From the NCBI GenBank assembly GCA_965250025.1, contig OZ252283.1:62001-126000 (forward strand): a stretch of DNA of 64,000 bases, in the 5' to 3' direction. Source of the stretch: CBDDLD01 sp965250025 (lineage in GTDB: Bacteria; Bacteroidota; Bacteroidia; Flavobacteriales; Flavobacteriaceae). This document shows positions 51,228-59,185 of the stretch, piece after piece. Under the pieces are notes generated by a model. It worked only from the letters and a program-made list of their open reading frames with translations. It did not search any database and was not told the DNA's origin. The translations under genes were made by a program, and so were the position numbers. How positions within the stretch are numbered: position 1 is the stretch's first letter; each line of letters starts with the position of its first letter.

Positions 51228-52070
51228 TTAATCACTACAAGTAGCACAACAGCCACATGAAGTGTTAATCTCTGTATCAAGTTTTCTGGAATAAGTTCTT
51301 ATTTCCTGCAAAAAAGCTTTAGTGTCTGATGTGCCGTATATTCGCCTTTTGAGATCATTAAGGTAGCTGTTGTCAAGGCAATTAGATGCTTTAATATGCT
51401 CAAGAGCATAACTGATTGTCGTATGCATCCATTCCCATCCATAACCTTCATATGCGCCCAATTCTAAACCATAAATGAGTTTCCCCAAACCAAACAATGT
51501 ATGGCAATTAACAGATTTTGAAACTGAAGTTCCTTTTTCAAAAACGTAATAAATTCTGTAGCCAGCAAAATCAAAAGTAAATGCCGTTAATGGGGTGTCT
51601 TTTTTTTTGTGATATACAAAAGTATAAGTATGTGTAATATGACCTGGTGACCAATCATGGACACCTGAAGAAGCAGCAGTAGTACTCATCTGAGCGATGT
51701 TACCATTGTAGCTGTAATTAGGATATTTGTCTATACTCCTTACATTATTAGAGGCATATACATTGGCCAAACCCCATTTGTATCCACATGGTGTTTTACA
51801 ATTTTTACATGAGATGGTAATACTAAATTGTTCACCATCTCTTAAAGACGAAAGGTCTTTGTTGAATTGCCAGCTAATATTATAACGTCCCGTACAATTA
51901 GCTCTATACGTTCTGTTGAAGACAATATTGCCTCCATATTGATTAGCACTAACCGAGGCTTTAAACTCGGTTGTAGGCTTTTGAACGATGTCTTTTAAAC
52001 TAATGGATTGTGCTTTTACGATGGCAGAAAATGACAAAAGAAATGCAAATGATAAGATTGTTAGTTTCAT
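51228..52070 (-). CDS. Secreted Cys-rich protein of unknown function
   Basis: 280 residues with a signal peptide (ending ...AIVKAQ, about residue 20). The middle part looks beta-rich (GGNIVFNRTYRANCTGRYNI, FSITISCKNC) and the C-terminus is a Cys cluster (NTSCGCCATCSD). At least ten Cys are present in all, unusual for a cytoplasmic protein but fitting an exported, disulfide-bonded or metal-binding one. I do not recognise a family. It lies just upstream of the kinase gene and shares a divergent regulatory palindrome with the 52190 lipoprotein gene. Confidence 0.72.
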   Translation of the reverse strand: MKLTILSFAFLLSFSAIVKAQSISLKDIVQKPTTEFKASVSANQYGGNIVFNRTYRANCTGRYNISWQFNKDLSSLRDGEQFSITISCKNCKTPCGYKWGLANVYASNNVRSIDKYPNYSYNGNIAQMSTTAASSGVHDWSPGHITHTYTFVYHKKKDTPLTAFTFDFAGYRIYYVFEKGTSVSKSVNCHTLFGLGKLIYGLELGAYEGYGWEWMHTTISYALEHIKASNCLDNSYLNDLKRRIYGTSDTKAFLQEIRTYSRKLDTEINTSCGCCATCSD

Positions 52071-52087
52071 GATTTAAGCTTTTGTAA

Positions 52088-52165
52088 CGAATTTATTATC
52101 AGTTCTGTAAGTGTCAAATACCTATAGTTAGGTATATGAATGCTTAAGATATTGGTATAGTTTTA
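52088..52165. promoter_or_regulatory. Divergent promoter region with central NarL-type palindrome
   Basis: TACCTAT-AG-TTAGGTA (52119-52134; outer 6-base arms TACCTA/TAGGTA perfect) lies between the divergent genes at 52070 and 52190. On the plus strand TAGTTTTA (52158-52165) and on the minus strand TAAATTCG (52095-52088) are each one mismatch from TAnnTTTG. Each ends exactly 38.5 bp from the palindrome centre. One dimer could thus activate both directions. Confidence 0.65.
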
Positions 52166-52189
52166 GTCCGAACTATAAAGCTATTGATC

Positions 52190-52666
52190 ATGAAACTTCT
52201 CCATCTATTTATTTTAATACCGGTGTTTCTTATTCTACAGGATAGTAGTTGCAGTAGTGATGATGACGGCGGCTCTATCAATAATAATTTCATAACATTT
52301 TTAGGAACTACAAATGAGGCCAGTGGTGGGTGTAATGTTCAGTCACAGGGTCTGGAAATAAGATGTACTTATTCGGGGTTTTATACCCTAAGCGGGTTGT
52401 CCTATACCATAGGAGTAACGCACAATGGGCCATGTACCATAGGTACATTTAATCTCACGGATAACCTCAATTCAGAATCTAATGCCTTTTTTATACTTCA
52501 GGTAGCAGAAGACGGGGTGGCAATAGAAACCTATTATGGCATTTCTGGTTCAATAGAATTGAATGATTATGGTACAGGTTCCAATATGGAATTCTCAGGA
52601 ACGGTATATAATACCAGTACTTTAGATGAGTTTGATATTTCTGGATTTATAGAGTGCCCACAGTAA
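52190..52666 (+). CDS. Putative lipoprotein, first gene of a three-lipoprotein operon
   Basis: 158 residues from ATG 52190 (a TTG two codons earlier also fits). The hydrophobic signal is followed by SSCSSDDDGG, an imperfect lipobox with Cys and an acidic spacer as in Bacteroidota surface lipoproteins. The rest is beta-rich with conserved Cys pairs (GGCNVQSQGLEIRCTYSG, FIECPQ). Not recognised. Probable direct target of the palindrome at 52119. Confidence 0.72.
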   Translation: MKLLHLFILIPVFLILQDSSCSSDDDGGSINNNFITFLGTTNEASGGCNVQSQGLEIRCTYSGFYTLSGLSYTIGVTHNGPCTIGTFNLTDNLNSESNAFFILQVAEDGVAIETYYGISGSIELNDYGTGSNMEFSGTVYNTSTLDEFDISGFIECPQ

Positions 52667-52679
52667 ACTAAAAGCAATT

Positions 52680-53105
52680 ATGAAAGTAATACTAAAGATC
52701 ATTACGCTATTGTTACTAGTCCTGTTTTTAGGCTGTGAAGATGATGAACTGGATAACCCCAGAGAAGCAACCTTTACACTATTTATATTAAATGATGGCA
52801 ACATGTTCTGTAATGAAGCACAACTCACATTTACGTTTTTAATTACTTACCCCAATGGTAATCAGGAGTCTGTTACTATTGCTCCGGCTAACGAATACCA
52901 AAAGACGTTGTCATTAGTAAGAGACAATGAATCTATAAACTTAAAAGTATTCTTTGCATCATCGGAAGATCCATTAACAGAAGCAAACATTCCATTTATT
53001 TTTAATGGTGTTTCGGATGAAGAACTTGAGCCCCCTGGAAATGAACTTCTGGTACTTTATTGTCATCAGGACAATAGCCCTCTTACTTGGAATACGTTTT
53101 ACTAA
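52680..53105 (+). CDS. Putative lipoprotein
   Basis: 141 residues with a good lipobox (LVLFLGC, Cys at about 19) and an acidic spacer (EDDELDNP). The rest is a small beta-rich domain with two further Cys. It starts 14 bases after the preceding gene, in the same operon. No family recognised. Confidence 0.75.
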   Translation: MKVILKIITLLLLVLFLGCEDDELDNPREATFTLFILNDGNMFCNEAQLTFTFLITYPNGNQESVTIAPANEYQKTLSLVRDNESINLKVFFASSEDPLTEANIPFIFNGVSDEELEPPGNELLVLYCHQDNSPLTWNTFY

Positions 53106-53117
53106 AATCTGGCTTAA

Positions 53118-53684
53118 ATGAAATTACTAAAATATATATTGTTATTGAGCAGTATTGCGCTTTTCAATTGTGATGATTTGGAAGAGATTTTTGAGGAAGA
53201 AATAGAAGTACAATCTACCTTCATCACCGAATTAGAAACGAATGTGCCTAATGGATCTACACCAGAAGAAGCTATGAGTTTTCAATCTAATACCGGGGTT
53301 TGGAATTTTGCTGAAGATCCAAATATTGTAGATTTTTTAGGGAGTCCGGATGAGATCACTAAAATTGAAATAAATAGTGTCCGCTATTTTTATAAAGATG
53401 TTGTCGGCAATTCAGATGCTTTTATAGAAGGTCAGATACTGTTTGCTGTTGGGCAGGGAGGAGATGCATTTGAAACCGTAGTGACTAACCTCTCTCAAGC
53501 AGATTTTAATAACACATTGTTTACACTCAATGGTGATTTCAATAATGTTAGTGCTGCAATGACAGAATTCAAAGCCGTTGCATTTAGGTACAGTGGGTCG
53601 GTATCTGATAACCCTGTAAGTTTTGTTACCGATGTGTCTATCACAGTAACGGTCACTATAAAACCCGATCTCGACAATTTATGA
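53118..53684 (+). CDS. Putative lipoprotein
   Basis: 188 residues with a lipobox-like end (SIALFNC, Cys19) and a strongly acidic spacer (DDLEEIFEEEIEVQ). The remaining part is beta-rich with NVSAAMTEFKAVAF and Thr/Val repeats (VTDVSITVTVTI). Not recognised. Last of three lipoprotein genes 12-14 bases apart; it converges with the Sua5 gene 5 bases away. Confidence 0.73.
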   Translation: MKLLKYILLLSSIALFNCDDLEEIFEEEIEVQSTFITELETNVPNGSTPEEAMSFQSNTGVWNFAEDPNIVDFLGSPDEITKIEINSVRYFYKDVVGNSDAFIEGQILFAVGQGGDAFETVVTNLSQADFNNTLFTLNGDFNNVSAAMTEFKAVAFRYSGSVSDNPVSFVTDVSITVTVTIKPDLDNL

Positions 53685-53688
53685 GAAT

Positions 53689-54645
53689 TTATTTGGTTGC
53701 TCTTTTCAAACGATCATTAATGGAGCGTCCTAAGCCTTCATCGGGCAGCTTTTCTGCAATAATGATGTCAATCTTTTGCTTATCAAGTTGATGTAAAGCG
53801 TCGTATAGTTTTGAAGCAGCTTCCTGTAAATTTTGAGATGCGGACAATACGATTTGAAATACAATATCATCATTCATTATAGATTGTTCGAATGTTAAAA
53901 TACCAATTCGTTTGCCTTTGTGAAATTCTAGAGCTTCTGAAATATTATCAGTAAGAATCGTTGGTGTTGAAGGCGCATAATGACGTTCTAGCATACCGGG
54001 AGCATCAGGAGAAGCCTCCTTGTTGTTTTTTATCTCTATTGGTCCAACAATAGCCTCAATTGCCTCTATAGGTGTTGAGCCCAATCTGTAAATAATAGGG
54101 TCATCGTTATTAAAGCCAATAATGGTAGACTCAATCCCTTTTTGACAAGGGCCGCCATCTAAAACCATTTTAATTTTGCCTTCAAAATAAGCGTTAACAT
54201 GTTGAGCTGTGGTGGGGCTAATGCTGCTAAAAGGATTAGCACTGGGTGCTGCTAGAGGAAAATCTAACTGTTGCAGCAAAGCCAATGTTACAGGGTGATT
54301 AGGAATACGAACAGCAACCGTATCTTTTCCTGCAGTAATGAGGTCAGGGATTTGAGGTTGTTTTTTGAGCACTAAGGTCAAAGGACCCGGCCAAAATGCA
54401 TTGGCCAATTGTTTGGCCTTTTCAGGAATGTAGCTTACAATATTCGGAAGTAGTTCGATTGAAGGAATATGTACGATCAAAGGATTGAAAAAAGGACGTT
54501 GTTTAGTTTCAAAAATGAGGTTAACAGCTTTTTCACTATAGATGTTACCTGCCAAGCCATAAACGGTTTCTGTAGGTATGGCTACCAACGCGTCACTTTT
54601 TAGTAGCTCTGCTGCCTTTGCAATATCATTTGAAATAATCGACAT
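53689..54645 (-). CDS. Threonylcarbamoyl-AMP synthase (Sua5 type)
   Basis: 318 residues: a YrdC domain (about 1-195: VAIPTETVYGLAGNIYSEKA, TKQRPFFNPLIVHIP, LPLAAPSANPF-like SPTTAQHV) plus a C-terminal Sua5 domain (about 205-318), so the long Sua5 form rather than short TsaC. It makes threonylcarbamoyl-AMP for the t6A37 modification of ANN-decoding tRNAs. It follows the TPR/anti-sigma-like gene after 6 bases, so it may share that transcript. Confidence 0.93.
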   Translation of the reverse strand: MSIISNDIAKAAELLKSDALVAIPTETVYGLAGNIYSEKAVNLIFETKQRPFFNPLIVHIPSIELLPNIVSYIPEKAKQLANAFWPGPLTLVLKKQPQIPDLITAGKDTVAVRIPNHPVTLALLQQLDFPLAAPSANPFSSISPTTAQHVNAYFEGKIKMVLDGGPCQKGIESTIIGFNNDDPIIYRLGSTPIEAIEAIVGPIEIKNNKEASPDAPGMLERHYAPSTPTILTDNISEALEFHKGKRIGILTFEQSIMNDDIVFQIVLSASQNLQEAASKLYDALHQLDKQKIDIIIAEKLPDEGLGRSINDRLKRATK

Positions 54646-54651
54646 CTACGT

Positions 54652-55371
54652 TTAGTCCTTAGATAATTTTTGCAAAAGTAGCTTTCTTTCTTCAATTTTA
54701 AATTGTGGATTGGTTTTATTTAACTCCTGAAGCATACCTTTGGCCTTGTCATAGTTTTCCAGCTTTAGATACAGCAATGTAAGGTACCATCGTGTTTCTG
54801 TTTTGAACTTAAAATCAAGAGTTGAAAGTGTTTCCAACTCATGTTGCGCTTTGGTAATATTACCTGAATTCATCAATGACATAGCATAATAAAATCGAAT
54901 ATTGGAATTGTTATCAGACTCTAAAGATTTTCCAAATGCCTCAACAGCCCTGTTGAAATCGCTTTTTTCATATGCCATAAAAGCGGTGTTATTTGCAGTA
55001 GGGGTATCTCCTCTAACGACAGGTTGATAGACGTTAGGGTAAACATCAAAATAGGTATTGTATAAATCTTCAGAACCTCTAAAAAAGAACGTATAACATA
55101 ATGCTATAACAATAATACTGGCAATAGCATAACGCCACAAGGGTTTCGTATACCAATGTGTTTTAGTTAATGGAATGTCATTTTCTAGAGCTTTTAAATG
55201 AGTTTTGAGCGTTTCAGTTTCATGATGCTTCAAGGCAAGATGCAAATCTTTATAAGTCTCAAACTCTAATTTAAAATCAGAGCTCATTTCTAAATATTTT
55301 TGAAACTGTTGAAGCTCTTCATCAGATAAAGTATGATTAAAATAGCCTTGTATTAATGCGTCTTTTTTCAT
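54652..55371 (-). CDS. TPR membrane protein, probable anti-sigma partner
   Basis: 239 residues. The cytoplasmic N-terminus (about 1-75: DALIQGYFNHTLSDEELQQF...YLEMSSDF) resembles the N-domain of bacteroidete membrane proteins that act as anti-sigma factors. One membrane helix (about 79-100, YAIASIIVIALCYTFFF) is followed by periplasmic tetratricopeptide repeats (about 130-230). Its ATG overlaps the ECF sigma stop by one base (TAATG), so the two are translationally coupled, as sigma/anti-sigma pairs usually are. Anti-sigma action is inference. Confidence 0.75.
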   Translation of the reverse strand: MKKDALIQGYFNHTLSDEELQQFQKYLEMSSDFKLEFETYKDLHLALKHHETETLKTHLKALENDIPLTKTHWYTKPLWRYAIASIIVIALCYTFFFRGSEDLYNTYFDVYPNVYQPVVRGDTPTANNTAFMAYEKSDFNRAVEAFGKSLESDNNSNIRFYYAMSLMNSGNITKAQHELETLSTLDFKFKTETRWYLTLLYLKLENYDKAKGMLQELNKTNPQFKIEERKLLLQKLSKD

Positions 55372-55919
55372 TATTTTTTACGACCTGTCAAAGATTTTAA
55401 ATGTTTCATGCATCTCGATTTATGACTTTTTACTGTATTTGCATCTTTGTAATGGGTTTGCTCTACAATTTCATTGATGCTAAGATTTCTATAATAATAT
55501 AATCTTAAAATTTCTCTACAACTTTCTGAGATGTGATTTAATTGTTTAGCAAGTTGTTTCTGGTAAAATGTTAAGCCTTCATTCTCAGTTATAACTTTTT
55601 TGTAATCTTCAACCTCTTTTTCAATGGATAGGTGCCTGTCTTTTGATTTTAAACAATTATAAATCTTATGTTTTCCTATCCCAAAAAGGTACGTTTTAAT
55701 GGTGCTGTTTTGCAAATGCAATTGTTTAACTACAAAATTTTGATACATGGCAATAATAGCATCTTGAAATATATCTAAAGCATCTTCATATGTTATGTTA
55801 TAACGTTTGGTGTAATTTATAAACTCTTCCCTGTATAATTTATAAACGTACTCTAGTGCCGATTTATCATCAGCCCTTAAACGTGTTTCCAGATTTTGAT
55901 GATTAGAATCCTTACTCAA
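55371..55919 (-). CDS. ECF-type RNA polymerase sigma factor (TTG start)
   Basis: 182 residues: sigma region 2 (about 20-90, EDALDIFQDAIIAMYQNF) and region 4 (about 125-175, CREILRLYYYRNLSINEIVE and the helix-turn-helix that follows), without regions 1 or 3, hence the ECF group. The only possible start is TTG at 55919: an in-frame stop lies directly before it and the first internal Met is inside region 2. A vegetative-type TATATTTG lies 38 bases upstream. It forms a pair with the TPR membrane protein and is divergent from the LRR operon. Confidence 0.88.
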   Translation of the reverse strand: MSKDSNHQNLETRLRADDKSALEYVYKLYREEFINYTKRYNITYEDALDIFQDAIIAMYQNFVVKQLHLQNSTIKTYLFGIGKHKIYNCLKSKDRHLSIEKEVEDYKKVITENEGLTFYQKQLAKQLNHISESCREILRLYYYRNLSINEIVEQTHYKDANTVKSHKSRCMKHLKSLTGRKK

Positions 55920-56014
55920 TTAGTAAAAATGAAGCGTTAAAGGTTAACAGTTAGTAACAAATATAATTTTTTTTAAGGTCTTGTTAACCTTTTGATTTTT
56001 ATAAATACTAAAGG
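55920..56014. promoter_or_regulatory. Divergent ECF-type promoter elements and sigma-A-type promoter
   Basis: AAAGGTTAAC (55939-55948) and GTTAACCTTT (55983-55992) form a 10-bp inverted repeat. In each direction TGTTAACC is followed by exactly 16 nt and TACTAA (plus strand 55982-55989 and 56006-56011; minus strand 55949-55942 and 55925-55920). This fits an ECF-type -35 with the usual AAC and a -10 box. TATATTTG (55965-55958, minus) between them is a housekeeping -7 element for the sigma gene. The plus copy would serve the LRR operon. Confidence 0.55.
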
Positions 56015-56080
56015 TGTAGTTCATTCGAAGGCATACAAAAAATGTTTTAAGAACTCATCAGAACTCAAAATCAATCTTAA

Positions 56081-57610
56081 ATGAAAAATTTTACTTTACT
56101 CATTGTATTATGCTATAGCAGCATATGCTTTTCTCAAAGTTTTCAGGTGCCAGACTCCAATTTTGAGCAAGCCCTTATCGATCTTGGTATAGATAATACG
56201 TCTTCGACAGATGAGATTGATGGTGTAGTTGGTCTCACCTCTCAAGTCCAGAATTGGGATGTTCTTGATATCTCAAACAGAAATATATCAGACCTTACCG
56301 GAATAGAATACTTTATCTCACTAGAGCAATTATTTGTAGATAATAATAGCCTTACAGAAGTAGACCTTTCCAATAATTTGCAACTACAAAGATTATTCAT
56401 TCGAAATAATAGCTTAACACAGTTAGATATGAGTTTGCATTCTAGTTTAGAACGCTTATTCTGTAACTCAAATCAAATAGAAGACCTTGTGCTTCCTGAA
56501 AGCTCATCACTACAACGATTGGAATGTCATTTCAATCAATTGACCGATTTAGACTTGTCTAATTGTGATGTTTTAGAAGACCTAAAATGCCAGCACAATA
56601 GTCTCGGGGTATTAAATCTTAATAACTGTGTGCTTCTGGAAGATGTCGATGCCTTTAATTGTGACTTGGATGTGGTTTTATTACAACAGAGTGTCGCTTT
56701 ACAAGACTTGGATTTAAGAAATAATAACCTGAATGCTTTAAATTTAAGCAACAATTCCAGTTTACAAAGATTAAACCTTCAGTTTAACGATTTGGTCTAT
56801 TTGAATGTGCAAAACGGAGCGAATACTTTAATGAATTCATCCAGCAGGTTTTTTGTGTTAAATAACCCTAATCTTGATTGTGTGGAGGTCGACGATGTGG
56901 ATTACAGTACAACTACTTGGACAAATGTAGATAGTCAGATTGTATTCAGTTTAGATTGCCCATCGGCTAATGACGATTGTAGTCAAGCCATACCTATTAC
57001 TTTAGCTCAGGATACACCCGGAACCACTCAAAACGCAACAGAAAGTTCTAATAATCCAAATTGTCAGGAAACAGGGATTACAATTTTAGATGTATGGTAT
57101 CAATTTATTGCGCCAGATTCTGGTAGTGTGACAATGACGATTAACGCACCACCTCTGGTAGGAAAATTGGCCATTTATGACGATTGTTCAGCGTCATCAC
57201 CATTAGATTGTGCTTCAGGAGAATTACAAATCAATAACTTAAATTCGGGCCAGACCTATTACATACAGGTTTGGTTAGAGCTGCAAGGTTCTGAAATGCT
57301 ACTCAACCAAGAACATAATTTTGTCATTAATGTTCAGGATAGCTCGACCTTATCTGCTGAGGTTTTAGAAAATGAAATTAACCTTGTTCAATTTTACCCT
57401 AATCCTGCTAAAGATCATGTAACTGTTATAGCATCTTCTGGAGTTGAAAACATTGCTATATATGATACCACAGGAAAGCAAGTGCTAAAAGAGGAGGTTC
57501 AAAATAGAAATACTGCGATGATATATATTAATCACCTATCTCAGGGTGTATATATGCTTAGAGTAAAAACAAAACAAAGTACAATAACCAAAAAACTATT
57601 AATCAAATAA
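56081..57610 (+). CDS. Leucine-rich-repeat protein with T9SS C-terminal sorting domain
   Basis: 509 residues: signal peptide (ending ...ICFSQ); eight or more LRR-like repeats (about 60-270, pattern LxxLxLxxN, e.g. SSLQRLNLQFNDLVYLNVQN); a beta domain of about 120 residues with paired Cys (NDDCSQAIPITLAQDTPG...FYIQV-like); and a type A type-IX sorting domain (about 425-509, VQFYPNPAKDHVTVIASSG ... GVYMLRVKTKQSTITKK). It is secreted to the cell surface and probably adhesive. First gene of a three-gene operon divergent from the ECF sigma factor. Confidence 0.9.
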   Translation: MKNFTLLIVLCYSSICFSQSFQVPDSNFEQALIDLGIDNTSSTDEIDGVVGLTSQVQNWDVLDISNRNISDLTGIEYFISLEQLFVDNNSLTEVDLSNNLQLQRLFIRNNSLTQLDMSLHSSLERLFCNSNQIEDLVLPESSSLQRLECHFNQLTDLDLSNCDVLEDLKCQHNSLGVLNLNNCVLLEDVDAFNCDLDVVLLQQSVALQDLDLRNNNLNALNLSNNSSLQRLNLQFNDLVYLNVQNGANTLMNSSSRFFVLNNPNLDCVEVDDVDYSTTTWTNVDSQIVFSLDCPSANDDCSQAIPITLAQDTPGTTQNATESSNNPNCQETGITILDVWYQFIAPDSGSVTMTINAPPLVGKLAIYDDCSASSPLDCASGELQINNLNSGQTYYIQVWLELQGSEMLLNQEHNFVINVQDSSTLSAEVLENEINLVQFYPNPAKDHVTVIASSGVENIAIYDTTGKQVLKEEVQNRNTAMIYINHLSQGVYMLRVKTKQSTITKKLLIK

Positions 57611-57619
57611 GCAATTACT

Positions 57620-58258
57620 ATGAAACAACAACGAATAATAATTCTAGCTATAATTGGGCTATTTATGACATCATGCTTGGGAGATAGAAAATCTATCATA
57701 GGCGAAGATCTGGGAGATACGTCATTTGTGAACAAAGATTTTAAAGGCAATCTTATCGACTACAAAGAAGGTATGAGTGCTTGTGAGCAACTTAGGCCTT
57801 CGGTTCTGGCTGATTTATATAAGGTCGATGACGATGATATTATCATCACTGATCCTACAAAGTCCAATCGATTTGTTAATCCAAAACCTTCCTGCTTGAT
57901 TCATGTTAAAATGAGCGATCAGAAGTTTGATCATCTTACAGGAAACATCTTGGTTTACAGAGAAGTAAAAGCAGATGAGTATATGGGTGATGTTGCAGAA
58001 GCTACCGGAGCAGGGGAAGATTGGGAAGAAGCTTGGGCCTTAAAAAAGAGCTTACGAAAGAGTACAGAATGGGTTGAAGGTATTGGTCAGGCAGCACTTT
58101 GGACAGGAAAACAACGAAAGCTGGAGGTGAAGTTTGAAGGGTATACTTTAGAAGTTATTGCGCCAGGAGCGGCCTTTAATACAGAAGAACAGGCCAGACA
58201 ACGCGATTATAAGAGTATTGCAATTAGTATGGCTAAAGCCGCTGGTTATATCCATTAA
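57620..58258 (+). CDS. Putative lipoprotein
   Basis: 212 residues with a lipobox (GLFMTSC, Cys19). The rest carries an NCBI-unknown-looking beta/alpha domain with acidic stretches (KVDDDDIIITDP) and WVEGIGQAALWTGKQRKL. It starts 10 bases after the LRR gene in the same operon. No family recognised. Confidence 0.72.
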   Translation: MKQQRIIILAIIGLFMTSCLGDRKSIIGEDLGDTSFVNKDFKGNLIDYKEGMSACEQLRPSVLADLYKVDDDDIIITDPTKSNRFVNPKPSCLIHVKMSDQKFDHLTGNILVYREVKADEYMGDVAEATGAGEDWEEAWALKKSLRKSTEWVEGIGQAALWTGKQRKLEVKFEGYTLEVIAPGAAFNTEEQARQRDYKSIAISMAKAAGYIH

Positions 58259-58270
58259 AATTAAAAGAAT

Positions 58271-59143
58271 ATGAAACATTTAAATCAATTTGTAATCGCA
58301 TTGGGTTGTGTAGTGATGTTTTTAAACTCTGGAGAAGCACAACAAAAAGTAAGTGTCAATGGCATATCCTTTAACTCAAAATTGGAAATCGCAGAGGCTC
58401 AGATTTCTAAAGAAAAAGTAGCTTTAGCCTTATATGAAATAGATAAAACAGATCCAAAATACCAAACGGACAATTGTACCAATTGTAAGGATGGAAAATC
58501 CTTAATATTAGAAGTGGATTTTAAAAGAGGATTTAAGTTTCCGATAGAAGAGACCGATAGCGTTTATGTGAGATTTAGCCTTTTACAAGAAAGCTTATCG
58601 GAGCATCAGTTTGTATCTGGTGAGCTAAGTGAATTAGAACGTTCCAGAAATAAGGCGGAAGAAGCTAAACTGAAAAGCAATGCAGAGATCATTAAGGAAA
58701 AGAGTAAGGTCATATCAAAGCAACTGGAAGAGGGTAAAATCTCTCCACAGGAAGCACAGAAAAAGTTGATGGCTTTAATGGAACCTCAAATGAATGATGT
58801 CATGAACTCTCAGCTTATGAAAAATATAGAAAATATTGATGAATATGATGATTCGAGAGCTGTTTATTCCATGCATTTTTATAATAATGAAGCGTTAACA
58901 GATACTGAAACCTATTCGGGTTATTTATATATTAAAGTGTTTAACGAAACCAAATTTGTAGCTGAGTATAGAGGAGAATTAATAGAGCAATGTGTAGAAA
59001 AAAGAGCAGCAAGTTCTATTGAAGAAGAACAAAAGTGTAAATCTAAACCGTCAAAGTATTTACCAGGTGCAGGGGTTTTAAGTGAGGGCTCAGGTTCAAT
59101 TTTTATAGATGTTGATATTAAAACGTTTTTAAATAATAGATAA
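58271..59143 (+). CDS. Secreted protein of unknown function with helical hairpin
   Basis: 290 residues with a signal peptide (ending ...SGEAQQ, about residue 24) and one CxxC (DNCTNCKDGKS). It then has a Lys/Glu-rich helical stretch (about 118-180, LERSRNKAEEAKLKSNAEII) likely to form a coiled coil. Not recognised. It is the last gene of the LRR operon, 12 bases after the lipoprotein, and ends at a bidirectional terminator. Confidence 0.7.
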   Translation: MKHLNQFVIALGCVVMFLNSGEAQQKVSVNGISFNSKLEIAEAQISKEKVALALYEIDKTDPKYQTDNCTNCKDGKSLILEVDFKRGFKFPIEETDSVYVRFSLLQESLSEHQFVSGELSELERSRNKAEEAKLKSNAEIIKEKSKVISKQLEEGKISPQEAQKKLMALMEPQMNDVMNSQLMKNIENIDEYDDSRAVYSMHFYNNEALTDTETYSGYLYIKVFNETKFVAEYRGELIEQCVEKRAASSIEEEQKCKSKPSKYLPGAGVLSEGSGSIFIDVDIKTFLNNR

Positions 59144-59147
59144 AATC

Positions 59148-59185
59148 AAAAAAAGCGATGTTTAATGTTTAAGTCGCTTTTTTTT
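59148..59185. terminator. Bidirectional terminator between the LRR operon and the CHAT gene
   Basis: An 11-bp perfect stem AAAAAAAGCGA / TCGCTTTTTTT with a 15-nt loop and T-runs on both strands. The loop contains the stop codon of the CHAT gene (59162-59164). Confidence 0.82.

Noticed and set aside
53118..53684. Lipoprotein cluster as a mobile or phage-borne insert
   Set aside because: No integrase, tRNA-flanking repeats or clear base-composition break; it shares the local regulatory palindrome.
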